Below the pieces are notes generated by a model, which worked only from the letters and a program-made list of their open reading frames with translations, had not been told where the DNA came from and did no database searches. Positions 1-7,792 of a stretch of 64,000 nt of DNA are shown one piece after another. Location: NCBI RefSeq assembly GCF_000195295.1, contig NC_015388.1:1798001-1862000 (forward strand), in the 5' to 3' direction. A program made the translations under genes and the position numbers. Each line of letters opens with the position of its first letter. Position 1 is the first letter of the stretch. The stretch comes from Desulfobacca acetoxidans DSM 11109. Lineage in GTDB: Bacteria > Desulfobacterota > Desulfobaccia > Desulfobaccales > Desulfobaccaceae.

Positions 1-2
1 AC

Positions 3-314
3 ATTCAGGCGGGATTGGCGGAGGACACCCTCATCTCAAACGGCTGTATTATCAGTGGCGCTACAGTGAAGCGCAGCATCCTGTCTCCTAATGTCAGGGT
101 CGATTACTATGCCGAGGTGTGCGACAGCATCCTTTTTGATGACGTCCATATCGGGGCACGGGCCAGGGTGCGGCGGGCGATCATCGAAGAAGGGGTCACA
201 GTTCCGCCAGGTTTCAGTATCGGCTATGACCGGGAGGCGGATGTCCGCCGCTTTCCGGTCAGCGAAAGCGGGGTGGTCATCGTGCCCAACAATATCGATC
301 TGAGGGTCGAATAA
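3..314 (+). CDS. glgC: Glucose-1-phosphate adenylyltransferase, C-terminal part
   Basis: The frame is open from the window edge, so only about the last 103 residues are present. They form a left-handed beta-helix of hexapeptide type (DTLISNGCIISGA, then SILSPNVRVDYYAEVCDSIL and a later ARVRRAIIEEGV). This is the C-terminal domain of GlgC, which makes ADP-glucose from glucose-1-phosphate and ATP for glycogen synthesis; the end (GYDREADVRRF, then VTVxSGVVIV-like residues) fits the family. The catalytic N-terminal domain lies outside the window. The TAA stop shares its last base with the ATG of the next gene, which suggests translational coupling. Another sugar nucleotidyltransferase with the same helix is possible but fits less well. 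Confidence 0.85.
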   Translation: MQAGLAEDTLISNGCIISGATVKRSILSPNVRVDYYAEVCDSILFDDVHIGARARVRRAIIEEGVTVPPGFSIGYDREADVRRFPVSESGVVIVPNNIDLRVE

Positions 315-961
315 TGCGGTTGCGGGCCTTGGCCGCCAAAGGGTTGCTTACCGCTACCCGGCTCTATCTGGTCCGGCATGGCCAGGTAGCGGATGGCTGT
401 ACGGATGTCTATAATGGCCACAATGATGTCGATCTGAGTCTTGCCGGTGTCAGACAGTGTCAGGCCCTGGCAGAATATCTACAAGACGTTCAGCTTGCCG
501 GAATCTATAGCTCGGACCTGACCCGCACCCGGAGGGGAGCGGAAATGATCTGCCGGGGGCGGAACCTCGAAGTGGAGGTTTGTCCCGAGTTTCGGGAGCT
601 GAACTTCGGCATTTGGGAGGGGTTAAGTTTTCAGGAGATCATGGAACGCCATCCCAGCGAGTTACGGCAACGTTTTAACGATCTGGCCAACTTCCGTATT
701 GCAGGCGGCGAGAGCCTGACTGATATGCAGACTCGGGTGATACCCCGGCTGGAAGAGCTGCTTGCCCGTCATGCCGGGCAGGCCCTTCTCATCGTGGCCC
801 ATGCCGGCGTCAATCGGGTGATACTGAGTCAAGCCATGGGGTTGAGCCTACACCGGGTCTTTCATCTGGATCAGGCCTACGCCGGGCTGAATATTATTGA
901 TTACTATCCTGACCTGGCTGTGGTCCGGCTCCTGAACGGCATTTTCTATCCATCCTCCTGA
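314..961 (+). CDS. Histidine phosphatase family protein (phosphoglycerate mutase-like)
   Basis: A 215-residue protein. The RHG motif near residue 21 (YLVRHGQ) carries the phosphorylated histidine, and the second catalytic histidine is in VAHAGVNRVIL near residue 165. The glutamate of the acid/base region is in FRELNFGIWEG. This is the histidine phosphatase superfamily (GpmB/CobC/PhoE-like) of soluble phosphatases. Substrates vary widely and cannot be read from the sequence; alpha-ribazole phosphatase and sugar-phosphate phosphatase are both possible. The start overlaps the glgC stop by one base, so it is likely cotranscribed with glgC, which favours a carbon-storage or sugar-phosphate role by context only. 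Confidence 0.8.
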   Translation: MRLRALAAKGLLTATRLYLVRHGQVADGCTDVYNGHNDVDLSLAGVRQCQALAEYLQDVQLAGIYSSDLTRTRRGAEMICRGRNLEVEVCPEFRELNFGIWEGLSFQEIMERHPSELRQRFNDLANFRIAGGESLTDMQTRVIPRLEELLARHAGQALLIVAHAGVNRVILSQAMGLSLHRVFHLDQAYAGLNIIDYYPDLAVVRLLNGIFYPSS

Positions 962-1002
962 GAGCGATGTCTGACGTGCTGAGAAGTTTGTGGAATTATT
1001 GT

Positions 1003-1461
1003 TTAAGATGTTTTTTTCAGCCCGTCATGGCGCTCCGTTCCGCTTTCCAGTAGTTCTTTCCTCAGCAGAGGCACCATCTGTTGGCGGATGGCATCTCGTA
1101 CCCTTCTAAACTCGGTCATAATTTCCGCTTCCGGGCCGGTGGCTTGAGCCGGATCGGGAAAGCCCACGTGGATGAGACGGTCGGCGGCGAGAAATATAGG
1201 ACACTCTTTTTGGGCCTGATCGCAGAGGGTGACGGCCAGATCAAACCGGTCGTCCCGAAACTCATCCAAGGATTTTGAGCGCTGGTTGCTGATATTAATG
1301 CCGATTTCAGCCATCACCTGAATGGCCCGGGGATTTACCCGGCTGGCTCGCACCCCGGCCGAAAAGGCCTGGATTTCTCCGCTGAGATAGTAATTGATTA
1401 TTCCCTCTGCCATCTGGCTGCGGCAGGAATTTTCCGTGCACAGGAATAGGACTTTTTTCAT
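1003..1461 (-). CDS. arsC: Arsenate reductase, thioredoxin-coupled (LMW phosphatase fold)
   Basis: A 152-residue cytoplasmic protein that reduces arsenate to arsenite. It starts with the P-loop CTENSCRS (Cys8-X5-Arg14) and has the two further redox cysteines Cys80 and Cys87 (LCDQAQKEC). This reproduces the three-cysteine relay of the pI258-type ArsC (Cys10/82/89), in which the disulfide is handed on and reduced by thioredoxin. The motif FPDPAQATG near the C terminus holds the general acid Asp. It is the last gene of a leftward run that starts with arsR at 4505. The cysteine set argues against a tyrosine phosphatase. Confidence 0.92.
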   Translation of the reverse strand: MKKVLFLCTENSCRSQMAEGIINYYLSGEIQAFSAGVRASRVNPRAIQVMAEIGINISNQRSKSLDEFRDDRFDLAVTLCDQAQKECPIFLAADRLIHVGFPDPAQATGPEAEIMTEFRRVRDAIRQQMVPLLRKELLESGTERHDGLKKTS

Positions 1462-1547
1462 CGGTCCTCACTGTTAGCCTGAAGGTGTCGTGATTGCGAA
1501 ACGCAAGGCATTCATATCGGGTTATTGTGGGAGATGCCCCCCGGGTT

Positions 1548-1778
1548 TCAGGTAATTATCTTCTTGATTGCCGCTACGCTGGGGACCTTCCCGACGACCT
1601 TGAGCTCGCCGTCCACCACCAGGGCCGGAGTGATCATAACTCCATAAGAGGCAATGGTTTTAAAGTCTTTGACTTTGTTGACTTCGATATTTAATTCTAG
1701 TTCTCTTACAGCTTGCTGGACATTTTCCGCCAGTTGTTCACACTTGGGGCAACCCGGCCCCAAAACTTCGATTTTCAT
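1548..1778 (-). CDS. Small redox-active disulfide protein (thioredoxin-like, CPKC)
   Basis: A 76-residue protein with a thioredoxin fold core and the active site CPKC at residues 10-13 (VLGPGCPKCEQL), followed by the cis-proline region VMITPALVVDGEL. It belongs to the small redox-active disulfide protein 2 family, which is often encoded beside ArsP/YraQ permeases and ArsR regulators. Here it lies between a CcdA-like membrane protein and arsC. Inference: it may be the cytoplasmic dithiol donor for ArsC or act with the membrane redox partner. No signal peptide is visible. Confidence 0.85.
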   Translation of the reverse strand: MKIEVLGPGCPKCEQLAENVQQAVRELELNIEVNKVKDFKTIASYGVMITPALVVDGELKVVGKVPSVAAIKKIIT

Positions 1779-1822
1779 ATTTTTCCCCTTAATTATGGTT
1801 TTTGGGTTGTCTTTGGCCGAAT

Positions 1823-2518
1823 CTAGAGCCAGATTCTAATTCCTTGGTAGAACACATACATGCCGGCTAGAAAAAGGAGGCCGCCAGCAGTACGCTGTAT
1901 GGAAACGCCAAGATTCGAGCCTTTCGAGGCCAGGAAGCTTTCCAATACTCCTGTGAAGGTCCCGGCCAGGATAATGAGAGTCCCCTGTCCCAGGGCATAG
2001 GCGAACAGGAGGGAACTGCCATACACGACTTTTTGTTGGACCGCTGCCAGAGTCAGGATAACCGCCAATACTGGACTGGCACAGGGAGAGAGCACTGTGC
2101 CAAAAAGCAGACCTAAAATGAAGGCTCCCAGCAGGCCCGTGCGTTGCGGGATAAGTTTTTGAGAGGTCTCTAATTTCAGGTGTATTACCCCGGCCAGATG
2201 CAGGCCCATGATGATGAGTACCCCGGCCAGGATGAAATTCCAGACGGGCCCATGCATGCCGAACATGGTGCCCATCAGCGAGGCCATAGCCCCCAGGAGG
2301 GCCATGATAAAAGCCAATCCGAGGACAAAGGTCAGGGAATAGAAAAAAGCCCGTTTTTTATTTTCCCCTGCATACCCCCCCACAAATCCGATGACCAAGG
2401 GGATGCTGGCCAGGATGCAGGGACTGGCAGTTGCCAACATGCCCCCCAGGTAAGAGGCCCCATAGGCCAGGATTGGCCGGGTTTGCATAACCTGAGTCAA
2501 GTAACCGGATAGATCCAT
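1823..2518 (-). CDS. CcdA/DsbD-type transmembrane thiol-electron carrier
   Basis: A 231-residue protein with about six hydrophobic membrane segments. Conserved cysteines lie in TASPCILASIP (first helix) and LSPCASPVLAV (fourth helix), the pair that carries electrons across the membrane in CcdA and in the beta domain of DsbD. There is no periplasmic domain, so this is the short CcdA type. The upstream gene encodes an exported thioredoxin-like protein and the downstream gene a cytoplasmic CPKC protein, so it sits between likely acceptor and donor. A role in cytochrome c maturation cannot be excluded, but the ars context favours a dedicated redox chain. Confidence 0.85.
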   Translation of the reverse strand: MDLSGYLTQVMQTRPILAYGASYLGGMLATASPCILASIPLVIGFVGGYAGENKKRAFFYSLTFVLGLAFIMALLGAMASLMGTMFGMHGPVWNFILAGVLIIMGLHLAGVIHLKLETSQKLIPQRTGLLGAFILGLLFGTVLSPCASPVLAVILTLAAVQQKVVYGSSLLFAYALGQGTLIILAGTFTGVLESFLASKGSNLGVSIQRTAGGLLFLAGMYVFYQGIRIWL

Positions 2519-2528
2519 GAGTTACCGC

Positions 2529-2954
2529 CTAGTTTGAGATAAAGTTCAAATCGTTGAGTTTTTTTATAAGAGAGCTCTCGGGCAGGGGGCCGATATGGCG
2601 GTCTACTTCTTTGCCCGAGGCATCCAGGAAGACCTGGGTGGGCACCGCGACAATTTTATATTTTTCAAAAAGTTCTTTTTCCTTGTCTGCATATAACAGC
2701 CGAATTTCCAACTGACTGCCGTACCTGTTTCTAATGGCAGTCAGAATTCGTTCCATTTCTTTACAAGATGGGCACCTGCCCAGGCCGAAGTCGTAGAGAG
2801 CGGGTTTGCTAGGGACGGATGAAGTCTCTTGGCCGTGGACCGGCATGATTGGAATCATCAGGAACAGACTGAAAATTAATACTGATCTGAAACAATTTTT
2901 CATAATGGGTAGCATAGCTGGCATCCTTTCAGAAAAATTCACATGATTTTTCAT
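2529..2954 (-). CDS. Exported thioredoxin-like protein
   Basis: About 141 residues. After a charged start there is a hydrophobic signal segment (SVLIFSLFLMIPIMPVHG), then a thioredoxin domain with active site CPSC (FGLGRCPSCKEME), followed by VAVPTQVFLDASGKEV with the cis-proline. Several in-frame ATGs occur; the one near 2915 has an AAAGGA stretch 8 bases upstream and gives a more normal signal peptide than the ATG at 2954. It is predicted to work on the periplasmic side, reduced by the CcdA-like neighbour. The partner could be the permease or a periplasmic metalloid or thiol substrate; this is inference. Confidence 0.8.
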   Translation of the reverse strand: MKNHVNFSERMPAMLPIMKNCFRSVLIFSLFLMIPIMPVHGQETSSVPSKPALYDFGLGRCPSCKEMERILTAIRNRYGSQLEIRLLYADKEKELFEKYKIVAVPTQVFLDASGKEVDRHIGPLPESSLIKKLNDLNFISN

Positions 2955-2972
2955 AGCCGTTGGAATTAAAAA

Positions 2973-4052
2973 TTAGAATACGGCATTGAAGACAAAGCCG
3001 ACGATGATAATTCCCAAGGCTACTACGCCTACAAACACTCCAATAAGCTGGGGCTTTAACACCCGACGCAGGATGATAACTTCGGGCAGGGACAAACCGA
3101 TAACCGACATCATGAAGGCCAATACGGTTCCCAAAGCGGCGCCCTTACCTAATAATGCCTGTACTACCGGGATGATGCCGGCGGCATTGGAGTAGATGGG
3201 CACCCCGATGAGGACCGCCAGGGGTATCGACCACCAGGCGTCATTTCCCATGATAGATGCCATCATGCCTTCGGGAACATAACCGTGAATACCGGCACCT
3301 ACGGCGATGCCCACGACAAGATAGGGCCAGACCTTGCCGACAATATCCCGTACGGCGCGACCGGCGTAATCCAATCGACCGGACCAATTTAGTTCAGGCA
3401 TGGTCGCGGTCTTTTCTACCCTAATTTCATATACCCAATCCTCTACCTGGCGCTCCAGATGCAAACGGCCGATGACCCACCCGGAGACCATGGCGATGAT
3501 CAGACCCGTGGCGAGGTATATAAGGGCTATGCGCCATCCGAACATGCCAAAAAGCAGGGCCAGGGCGATTTCGTTGACCATCGGGGCAGAGATTAAAAAA
3601 GCAAAGGTTACCCCGAGAGGGATGCCGGCCTCCACAAACCCGATAAACAAGGGTACGGCGGAACAGGTGCAGAAAGGCGTGGCGACGCCCAACAAAGCGG
3701 CCAGAATGTTGCCGAGGATTTCCCGTTTCCCGGCCAGAATGGCACGGGTGCGTTCCGGGGTGAAGAAAGACCGGATGAGGCCGACGCCAAACACTACCAG
3801 GACCAGCAGCATAAAGACCTTGGGGGTGTCATAGAAAAAAAAGGCTACGGCTTCTCCCATATGGGTTTGCGGGGCGAGACCCAGGAGATTGTAGGTCAGC
3901 CACTGGGAGAAGGGCAGGAGTTGAGAGTAAAGGGGCCACCAGGGCGCCAAGGACAGGATCAGTAGAACAGACTTGACGGGCAATCGATGCCTTGCAACTG
4001 CTGCTGACTCGGGAGCCAGACAGGCGCACTTTTCGTTGACTGAGTGGTTCAT
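2973..4052 (-). CDS. ArsP/YraQ-family permease (DUF318)
   Basis: A 359-residue membrane protein with about ten predicted helices in two related halves. The hallmark is the cysteine-rich helix start GVATPFCTCSAVPLFIG, and the second half carries GVPIYSNAAGIIPV. The family includes ArsP, an efflux permease for trivalent organoarsenicals, and YraQ proteins of unknown substrate. The N terminus has two extra cysteines (EKCACLAPES) that could bind a soft metalloid. It sits directly after arsR in an operon with arsC. Whether it exports arsenite or a methylated form cannot be told from the sequence. The ATG at 4052 leaves a 60-bp gap to arsR that contains a second operator-like sequence. Confidence 0.88.
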   Translation of the reverse strand: MNHSVNEKCACLAPESAAVARHRLPVKSVLLILSLAPWWPLYSQLLPFSQWLTYNLLGLAPQTHMGEAVAFFFYDTPKVFMLLVLVVFGVGLIRSFFTPERTRAILAGKREILGNILAALLGVATPFCTCSAVPLFIGFVEAGIPLGVTFAFLISAPMVNEIALALLFGMFGWRIALIYLATGLIIAMVSGWVIGRLHLERQVEDWVYEIRVEKTATMPELNWSGRLDYAGRAVRDIVGKVWPYLVVGIAVGAGIHGYVPEGMMASIMGNDAWWSIPLAVLIGVPIYSNAAGIIPVVQALLGKGAALGTVLAFMMSVIGLSLPEVIILRRVLKPQLIGVFVGVVALGIIIVGFVFNAVF

Positions 4053-4073
4053 ACATTATACCCACTTAATTAT

Positions 4074-4087
4074 ATAACCGGATTTAC
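4074..4087. promoter_or_regulatory. Candidate second ArsR operator half-site
   Basis: ATAACCGG followed by ATTTAC repeats the left half of the perfect palindrome upstream of arsR (4515-4526). It lies in the 60-bp gap between the arsR stop and the permease start. It may mark a second, weaker regulator binding site or an internal promoter. Supported only by sequence similarity. Confidence 0.35.
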
Positions 4088-4112
4088 AAATATGATACTG
4101 AAAAAAATTTTT

Positions 4113-4505
4113 TCAGGTGGTCTCCACGGCAACGTCACAGATGCACGTCGGTTTTCCCTGAAGATTCATCTGACCTTTGGTGTGCAGCCAGGATTCCAGG
4201 CGTTCGAGCAGATTTCGGGCTTCGGTCCGAGTGGCCATTTCGGCGGCCAGCATTTGCAGCAGTTTAGCCGCGTAGCTCCCTTGCGGGACCGAAAGGCGAT
4301 AGTACATCCATAGGCCTTCCCGGCGATCGCTGACCCAACCCAGGTGGTAGAGGTAACGGAGATGGCGGGAAGCCTTGGACTGGGTAATGTTCAGGGTTTT
4401 CATAATATCACAGACGCACAATTCCTCACGGTTTATCAGAAGCCAGAGAATTTTCAGGCGGGTTTCATCGGCCAGCGATTTGAAGAGATCGACTGTATGT
4501 TTCAT
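4113..4505 (-). CDS. arsR: ArsR/SmtB-family repressor
   Basis: A 130-residue winged-helix repressor. The recognition helix region is TLNITQSKASRHLRYLYHLG and the wing is VSDRREGLWMYYRL. The metalloid site ELCVCDI has Cys30 and Cys32 in the classical alpha-3 position of ArsR, which senses As(III)/Sb(III). An unusual C-terminal pair, Cys121 and Cys123 (PTCICDV), could add a further binding site. It is the first gene of the leftward operon, and a 12-bp perfect palindrome lies 10 bp upstream of its start, fitting autoregulation. Confidence 0.92.
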   Translation of the reverse strand: MKHTVDLFKSLADETRLKILWLLINREELCVCDIMKTLNITQSKASRHLRYLYHLGWVSDRREGLWMYYRLSVPQGSYAAKLLQMLAAEMATRTEARNLLERLESWLHTKGQMNLQGKPTCICDVAVETT

Positions 4506-4514
4506 GAATATATA

Positions 4515-4526
4515 ATAACCGGTTAT
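4515..4526. promoter_or_regulatory. Palindromic operator candidate upstream of arsR
   Basis: ATAACCGGTTAT is a perfect 12-bp palindrome directly upstream of the arsR start codon, in an AT-rich promoter-like stretch. A shared half-site occurs before the permease gene. ArsR dimers bind such imperfect palindromes near the promoter, so this is the best operator candidate; no promoter boxes are clear. Confidence 0.55.
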
Positions 4527-4826
4527 ACGAATGTTGTCAATAGCTATCTTTTAAATATTTAATGGTCCGGAAGCTTCTGGGATAGGGGTTGGATTTTCGC
4601 TGGAAATTGTCAGTCTGTCTTAGGATGGCTCAAATGGTGCGCCAAGGCGTCGAGATGGTGGATGTCCCAAAGAATACGTTTCCGCAAAAAGTGATGATTT
4701 CTTCAACGGAATTTCACGGTGAAATGAAACTCGGTCGGCGGGGTGTAATGGCATGGTTAACCGTGTTCCGCCAAACCTTGTTACCTGCTCAAGGTTTTTT
4801 ACTGCAGTTAGGTATTATACTCCCAG
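4527..4826. other. Intergenic region with a plus-strand terminator-like hairpin
   Basis: No convincing gene lies here; a short rightward open frame (4589-4849) has no recognisable features. The only structure is AAACCTTG (4773-4780) pairing with CAAGGTTT (4790-4797) followed by Ts to 4800, which resembles an intrinsic terminator for a rightward transcript, although both annotated flanking genes run leftward. Confidence 0.4.
4773..4800 (+). terminator. Intrinsic terminator-like hairpin without an assigned gene
   Basis: An 8-bp perfect stem (AAACCTTG/CAAGGTTT) with a 9-base loop runs into six Ts on the plus strand. No rightward gene is recognised upstream, so it would end an unannotated transcript or be a relic. 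Confidence 0.4.
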
Positions 4827-5291
4827 TTAATCCAATCGGTCGGTTTTAAGGTGGTGTACCTGGGGGTAGAGTTGCCGTCCGCCCAGAGGAACGAGCTCCC
4901 CGTAAATAATGATCGGATCGAAACGCTTGGGGGCATAATCCAGGCGTTGGGCATAAGTCATGGCGGCTCGCGGGAAATAGCCCTGGAGATCGGAGGATTG
5001 GTAGAGGGAAAACCATTCCAGCGCTCCCCAGGAGAAAGGATAGCGCAGTTGATTGAGGTAGTAATAGACCGGTGCCGGGTCGTAGGTGAGAAACTCCCAG
5101 AAAAGGGCCTGGCAACAGATAAGCTGGCCGGCAGAGAGACGTGACTTCCCCGGTTCCAACAACTGCGCAAAGTCGACAGGAGTATAGGCATTGGGGTTGA
5201 AGTCTGCCGGGACGGTCCTCACCTGACCGCAGGCGGCTATGAGAAGGAGGGCGCCCAGAGAGCAGGCAAGCAGTCGGTCATAGAATGGCAT
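4827..5291 (-). CDS. Hypothetical lipoprotein
   Basis: A 154-residue protein with a short charged start, a hydrophobic segment and a lipobox LLIAACGQ, so Cys21 would be lipidated and the protein anchored in a membrane on the periplasmic side. The mature part is rich in Tyr, Phe and Pro (for example DPAPVYYYLNQLRYPF) and has a cysteine pair (LICCQ). No family is recognised. It stands alone between two noncoding stretches. Confidence 0.65.
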   Translation of the reverse strand: MPFYDRLLACSLGALLLIAACGQVRTVPADFNPNAYTPVDFAQLLEPGKSRLSAGQLICCQALFWEFLTYDPAPVYYYLNQLRYPFSWGALEWFSLYQSSDLQGYFPRAAMTYAQRLDYAPKRFDPIIIYGELVPLGGRQLYPQVHHLKTDRLD

Positions 5292-5715
5292 AGGAAACCT
5301 TGGTAATTCACTGTCCTTGGCATAAAGGCTGATGCCCTTGCAGGTAGCCGGCCTCGCAGCCGGGATGGATTGATTCTTTTTACAAGAAATCTTGATATAA
5401 GAAAAGGGGGAAAATCTTTTTTTCCGGCGCTCATGAAGCTATCATGCCTTTTCTCCGGCAAAAACATTGCATCGATATTGCTCGAAGCCTTGATAATCAA
5501 TGACCTTACTCTTCCATAAAAAACCCTTTTATGCTTGAGCATTTCCTAACTCATCAATAGAGCATCACATTCGCGCTGCCATACCGAAGCCCTGCACTAT
5601 TTCTCCCTGAAGGACAAAACAAAACTCCTCAATCGTGGTGTAACTGCACTTATTTGGGAAGCATTCGCATGCTTCGTTGTGATCACCGGAACATGAAAGT
5701 TTGCGTGAAAACAGT

Positions 5716-5830
5716 GCTCTTAAAGACGGCGGGCGCGGCCCGCCCTATGAGTAAATTGCCGATAAATTATCGAAAATGGGATAGGGCGGCCCATGGCCGC
5801 CGTTTATGTTTAACATGGTCGATGAGAAAA
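5716..5830. repeat. GC-rich hairpin repeat module, copy 1
   Basis: A 115-bp module with GGGCGCGGCCCGCCCTAT near the left and ATAGGGCGGCCCATGGCCGCC near the right, able to fold into a long hairpin. A second copy of the same length, with a few substitutions, is at 50108-50222, and both sit directly left of a MITE-like unit. Confidence 0.75.
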
Positions 5831-5839
5831 TATTTATAT

Positions 5840-5901
5840 GAAAACAGTGGGCGGTGGGCAGCAAAAGCAATATTGTGAGCAGCCGCCACGGTTCTGTTTT
5901 T
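5840..5901. repeat. MITE-like repeat, copy 1
   Basis: A 62-bp unit starting GAAAACAGTGGG and ending CTGTTTTT, an imperfect terminal inverted repeat. Its interior (TATTGTGAGCAGC, then CACGGTT) and its right flank (ATGCTTC) are shared with copies at 17617, 20863 and 50231. Confidence 0.75.
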
Positions 5902-6167
5902 ATGCTTCCTTGGGTTCCGTAGAACATGATGATTATATATGAACATATGTTAATATTAAATTTTAATCATCGCTTTGTCAAATCCAGTTTTTGCCAAGTC
6001 GACTGCCAACGCTGGCTATTGCCCCGAAAAAACCCTTATTGCAGCCCGCTCCGACCTGTTGACCTGATTCTTGACTAAACGCGGCCCCCGGCTTAGACTC
6101 ATGGTTGAGTCTTTGGCAGCATGGCCTTTTGGTCATTTTCAACGGATTGAAAGGTAGGAACGAATAG

Positions 6168-6446
6168 ATGGCTTACAAAGTAATCATCCGGCGGCATGAC
6201 GGTGTGCAGTCGTATCTGGTATTGGATGATCAACCTCGGGAACTGCTCCGGCACGCGGGTTTTTTAGAGGAGTTCTCCACCAGAATTTGGTACGGGTCGC
6301 TAGCGCCGGATGAGGCCTTGGAAGAATGGGCCGAGATGATCGGAGAAGACCCTTTCGGCGATAACTACCAGATTGTTGATTCGAGCAACTGGGAGTTCAT
6401 CATTGATAAACCGGAGTGGGACAAGCGTCGGCCTGGTAAAAGCTAA
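6168..6446 (+). CDS. Hypothetical protein, 92 residues
   Basis: A small acidic protein starting MAYKVIIRRHDGVQSYLV, with a purine-rich ribosome site (GGTAGGAA) about 8 bases upstream of the ATG. It is rich in Trp and acidic residues (EEWAEMIGEDPFGDNYQIV) and has no membrane segment. Codon use resembles its neighbours. No family is recognised. It converges on the peptidase gene that ends 20 bp downstream. Confidence 0.65.
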   Translation: MAYKVIIRRHDGVQSYLVLDDQPRELLRHAGFLEEFSTRIWYGSLAPDEALEEWAEMIGEDPFGDNYQIVDSSNWEFIIDKPEWDKRRPGKS

Positions 6447-6466
6447 AAGACGGCTTCAATAACCGA

Positions 6467-7705
6467 TTAATCGGCGTTTAAGAAGACATGGGCGAAGACC
6501 TGGCAATCGCCGATGAGATGGTTGACATTGACGCATTCGTTGGGCTGGTGGGCGGTGAAGGCATCGGTCATCCATACTGCCGCAGGCAGTCCCATTCGGC
6601 GGAAAAAGGCGGCCACGGTATTGCCGCCTATGCCCTGGGGCTTGGCCTGGCGTTGATAAACCGCCTGGACGGCTTGAGTCAGGACCTGTACCACGGGGGC
6701 ATCCGGGGGAGTGGCCGGGGGGCTCTGGACCTGCTGGACCACATCAATGGCGATAGCAACTCCAAAGCGCCGCTCGATGTCGTGGGCAATTTCTTTAACC
6801 TTGGCGATTATTCGGGTCAGGTGATAGACAGGCAGCACCCGGCAGTCCAGATAGAAGACATCCAATCCGGGGATGGTGTTGATATTTTGAACATTGGCCT
6901 CTTTTTTGGTGGCCTCGAAGGTGCTGTGGGGAGGATCAAAGAACGGCTCGACAGCATTAAATTCCTGTTCCAAGGCCTCCAAGGCGACGATAAAATGGGC
7001 ACTGGCCCTCAGGGTATTGATGCCTAGCTCGGGTTTGCTGGCGTGGCATTGGCGGCCTTTGACTTCCAGGCGCAGCCATAGGATACTTTTTTCGGCGATT
7101 TCAATGAGGGTGCCCTCCTGGTTCCCGGCGTCGGGGACGATGATCAGATCATCGGTTGAAAAGAGCTCCGGGTGTTTATCCAAGAGATAGGCCAGGCCTT
7201 TCTGGCTGCCGGTTTCCTCGTCGGATACGAGCGCCAGGCCGATGGTGCGCGCCGGCGTGATCCCGGCCTCAAGGAAAGCCCGAGCCGCAAAGAAAGACGT
7301 CACAATGCCGTGGTGGTCATCCTCGACGCCGCGCCCATAGAGCAACTCTCCCGCCACGTGAAGGGAAAAGGGATCGGTGTGCCAGAGGTTCAGGTCACCC
7401 ACCGGCACCACGTCCAGGTGGCTTAAGACCCAGACCTTTTTCGAACTTTGCCCCGGCAACAGGGCCACTAGATTAGGGCGCTGACCACCCGACACCCGGT
7501 CATCGGGGGCCGGGTAGTCGGTGACGGTGAGGCCCAACTTTTGCAGTTCGGCGGTTAGGAAGTGGGCTTTCTCGGTTTCGCCGGGGCCGTCGTTGTCCGG
7601 ACCCACGGCCACCCGCCGGACAAGTTCTCGTTGCAGTGATATCATGTCATCCCGGTAGCCGGCGATGAGTTGTTTTATACGGGGGAAATTTGTATCAGAT
7701 TTCAT
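6467..7705 (-). CDS. M20-family zinc peptidase / amidohydrolase
   Basis: A 412-residue soluble enzyme of the ArgE/DapE/carboxypeptidase G2 type. Metal ligands are in LSHLDVVPVG (His and Asp), the bridging Asp in YGRGVEDDHHG, and the catalytic Glu pair in SDEETGS. A dimerisation domain (about residues 200-310, starting GRQCHASKPELG) is inserted before the final metal-binding segment TAHQPNECV. It hydrolyses an amide bond of a small peptide or N-acylated amino acid; the exact substrate is unclear and neighbours do not help. The YGRGVEDDHHG motif is a variant of the more common GRGxxDMKG. Confidence 0.85.
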   Translation of the reverse strand: MKSDTNFPRIKQLIAGYRDDMISLQRELVRRVAVGPDNDGPGETEKAHFLTAELQKLGLTVTDYPAPDDRVSGGQRPNLVALLPGQSSKKVWVLSHLDVVPVGDLNLWHTDPFSLHVAGELLYGRGVEDDHHGIVTSFFAARAFLEAGITPARTIGLALVSDEETGSQKGLAYLLDKHPELFSTDDLIIVPDAGNQEGTLIEIAEKSILWLRLEVKGRQCHASKPELGINTLRASAHFIVALEALEQEFNAVEPFFDPPHSTFEATKKEANVQNINTIPGLDVFYLDCRVLPVYHLTRIIAKVKEIAHDIERRFGVAIAIDVVQQVQSPPATPPDAPVVQVLTQAVQAVYQRQAKPQGIGGNTVAAFFRRMGLPAAVWMTDAFTAHQPNECVNVNHLIGDCQVFAHVFLNAD

Positions 7706-7792
7706 GGTCGATTCTCGCTAAGGGAGCTCGATGAGGGGTGCTCCAGAATTTTATATAAACCTCTTACATGATAATCCATTGATACAAAAAAA

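Larger units (their letters stand above)
5292..6167. other. Long intergenic region with dispersed repeats
   Basis: The middle of this stretch (about 5668-5929) is a composite repeat found again near 50.1-50.3 kb. It contains a GC-rich hairpin module (5716-5830) and a MITE-like unit (5840-5901). Outside that, 5292-5660 and 5930-6140 show no gene that I can support. Confidence 0.6.

Noticed and set aside
5237-5542. Leftward 101-residue frame upstream of the lipoprotein
   Set aside because: No recognisable features, no ribosome site, overlaps the lipoprotein start.
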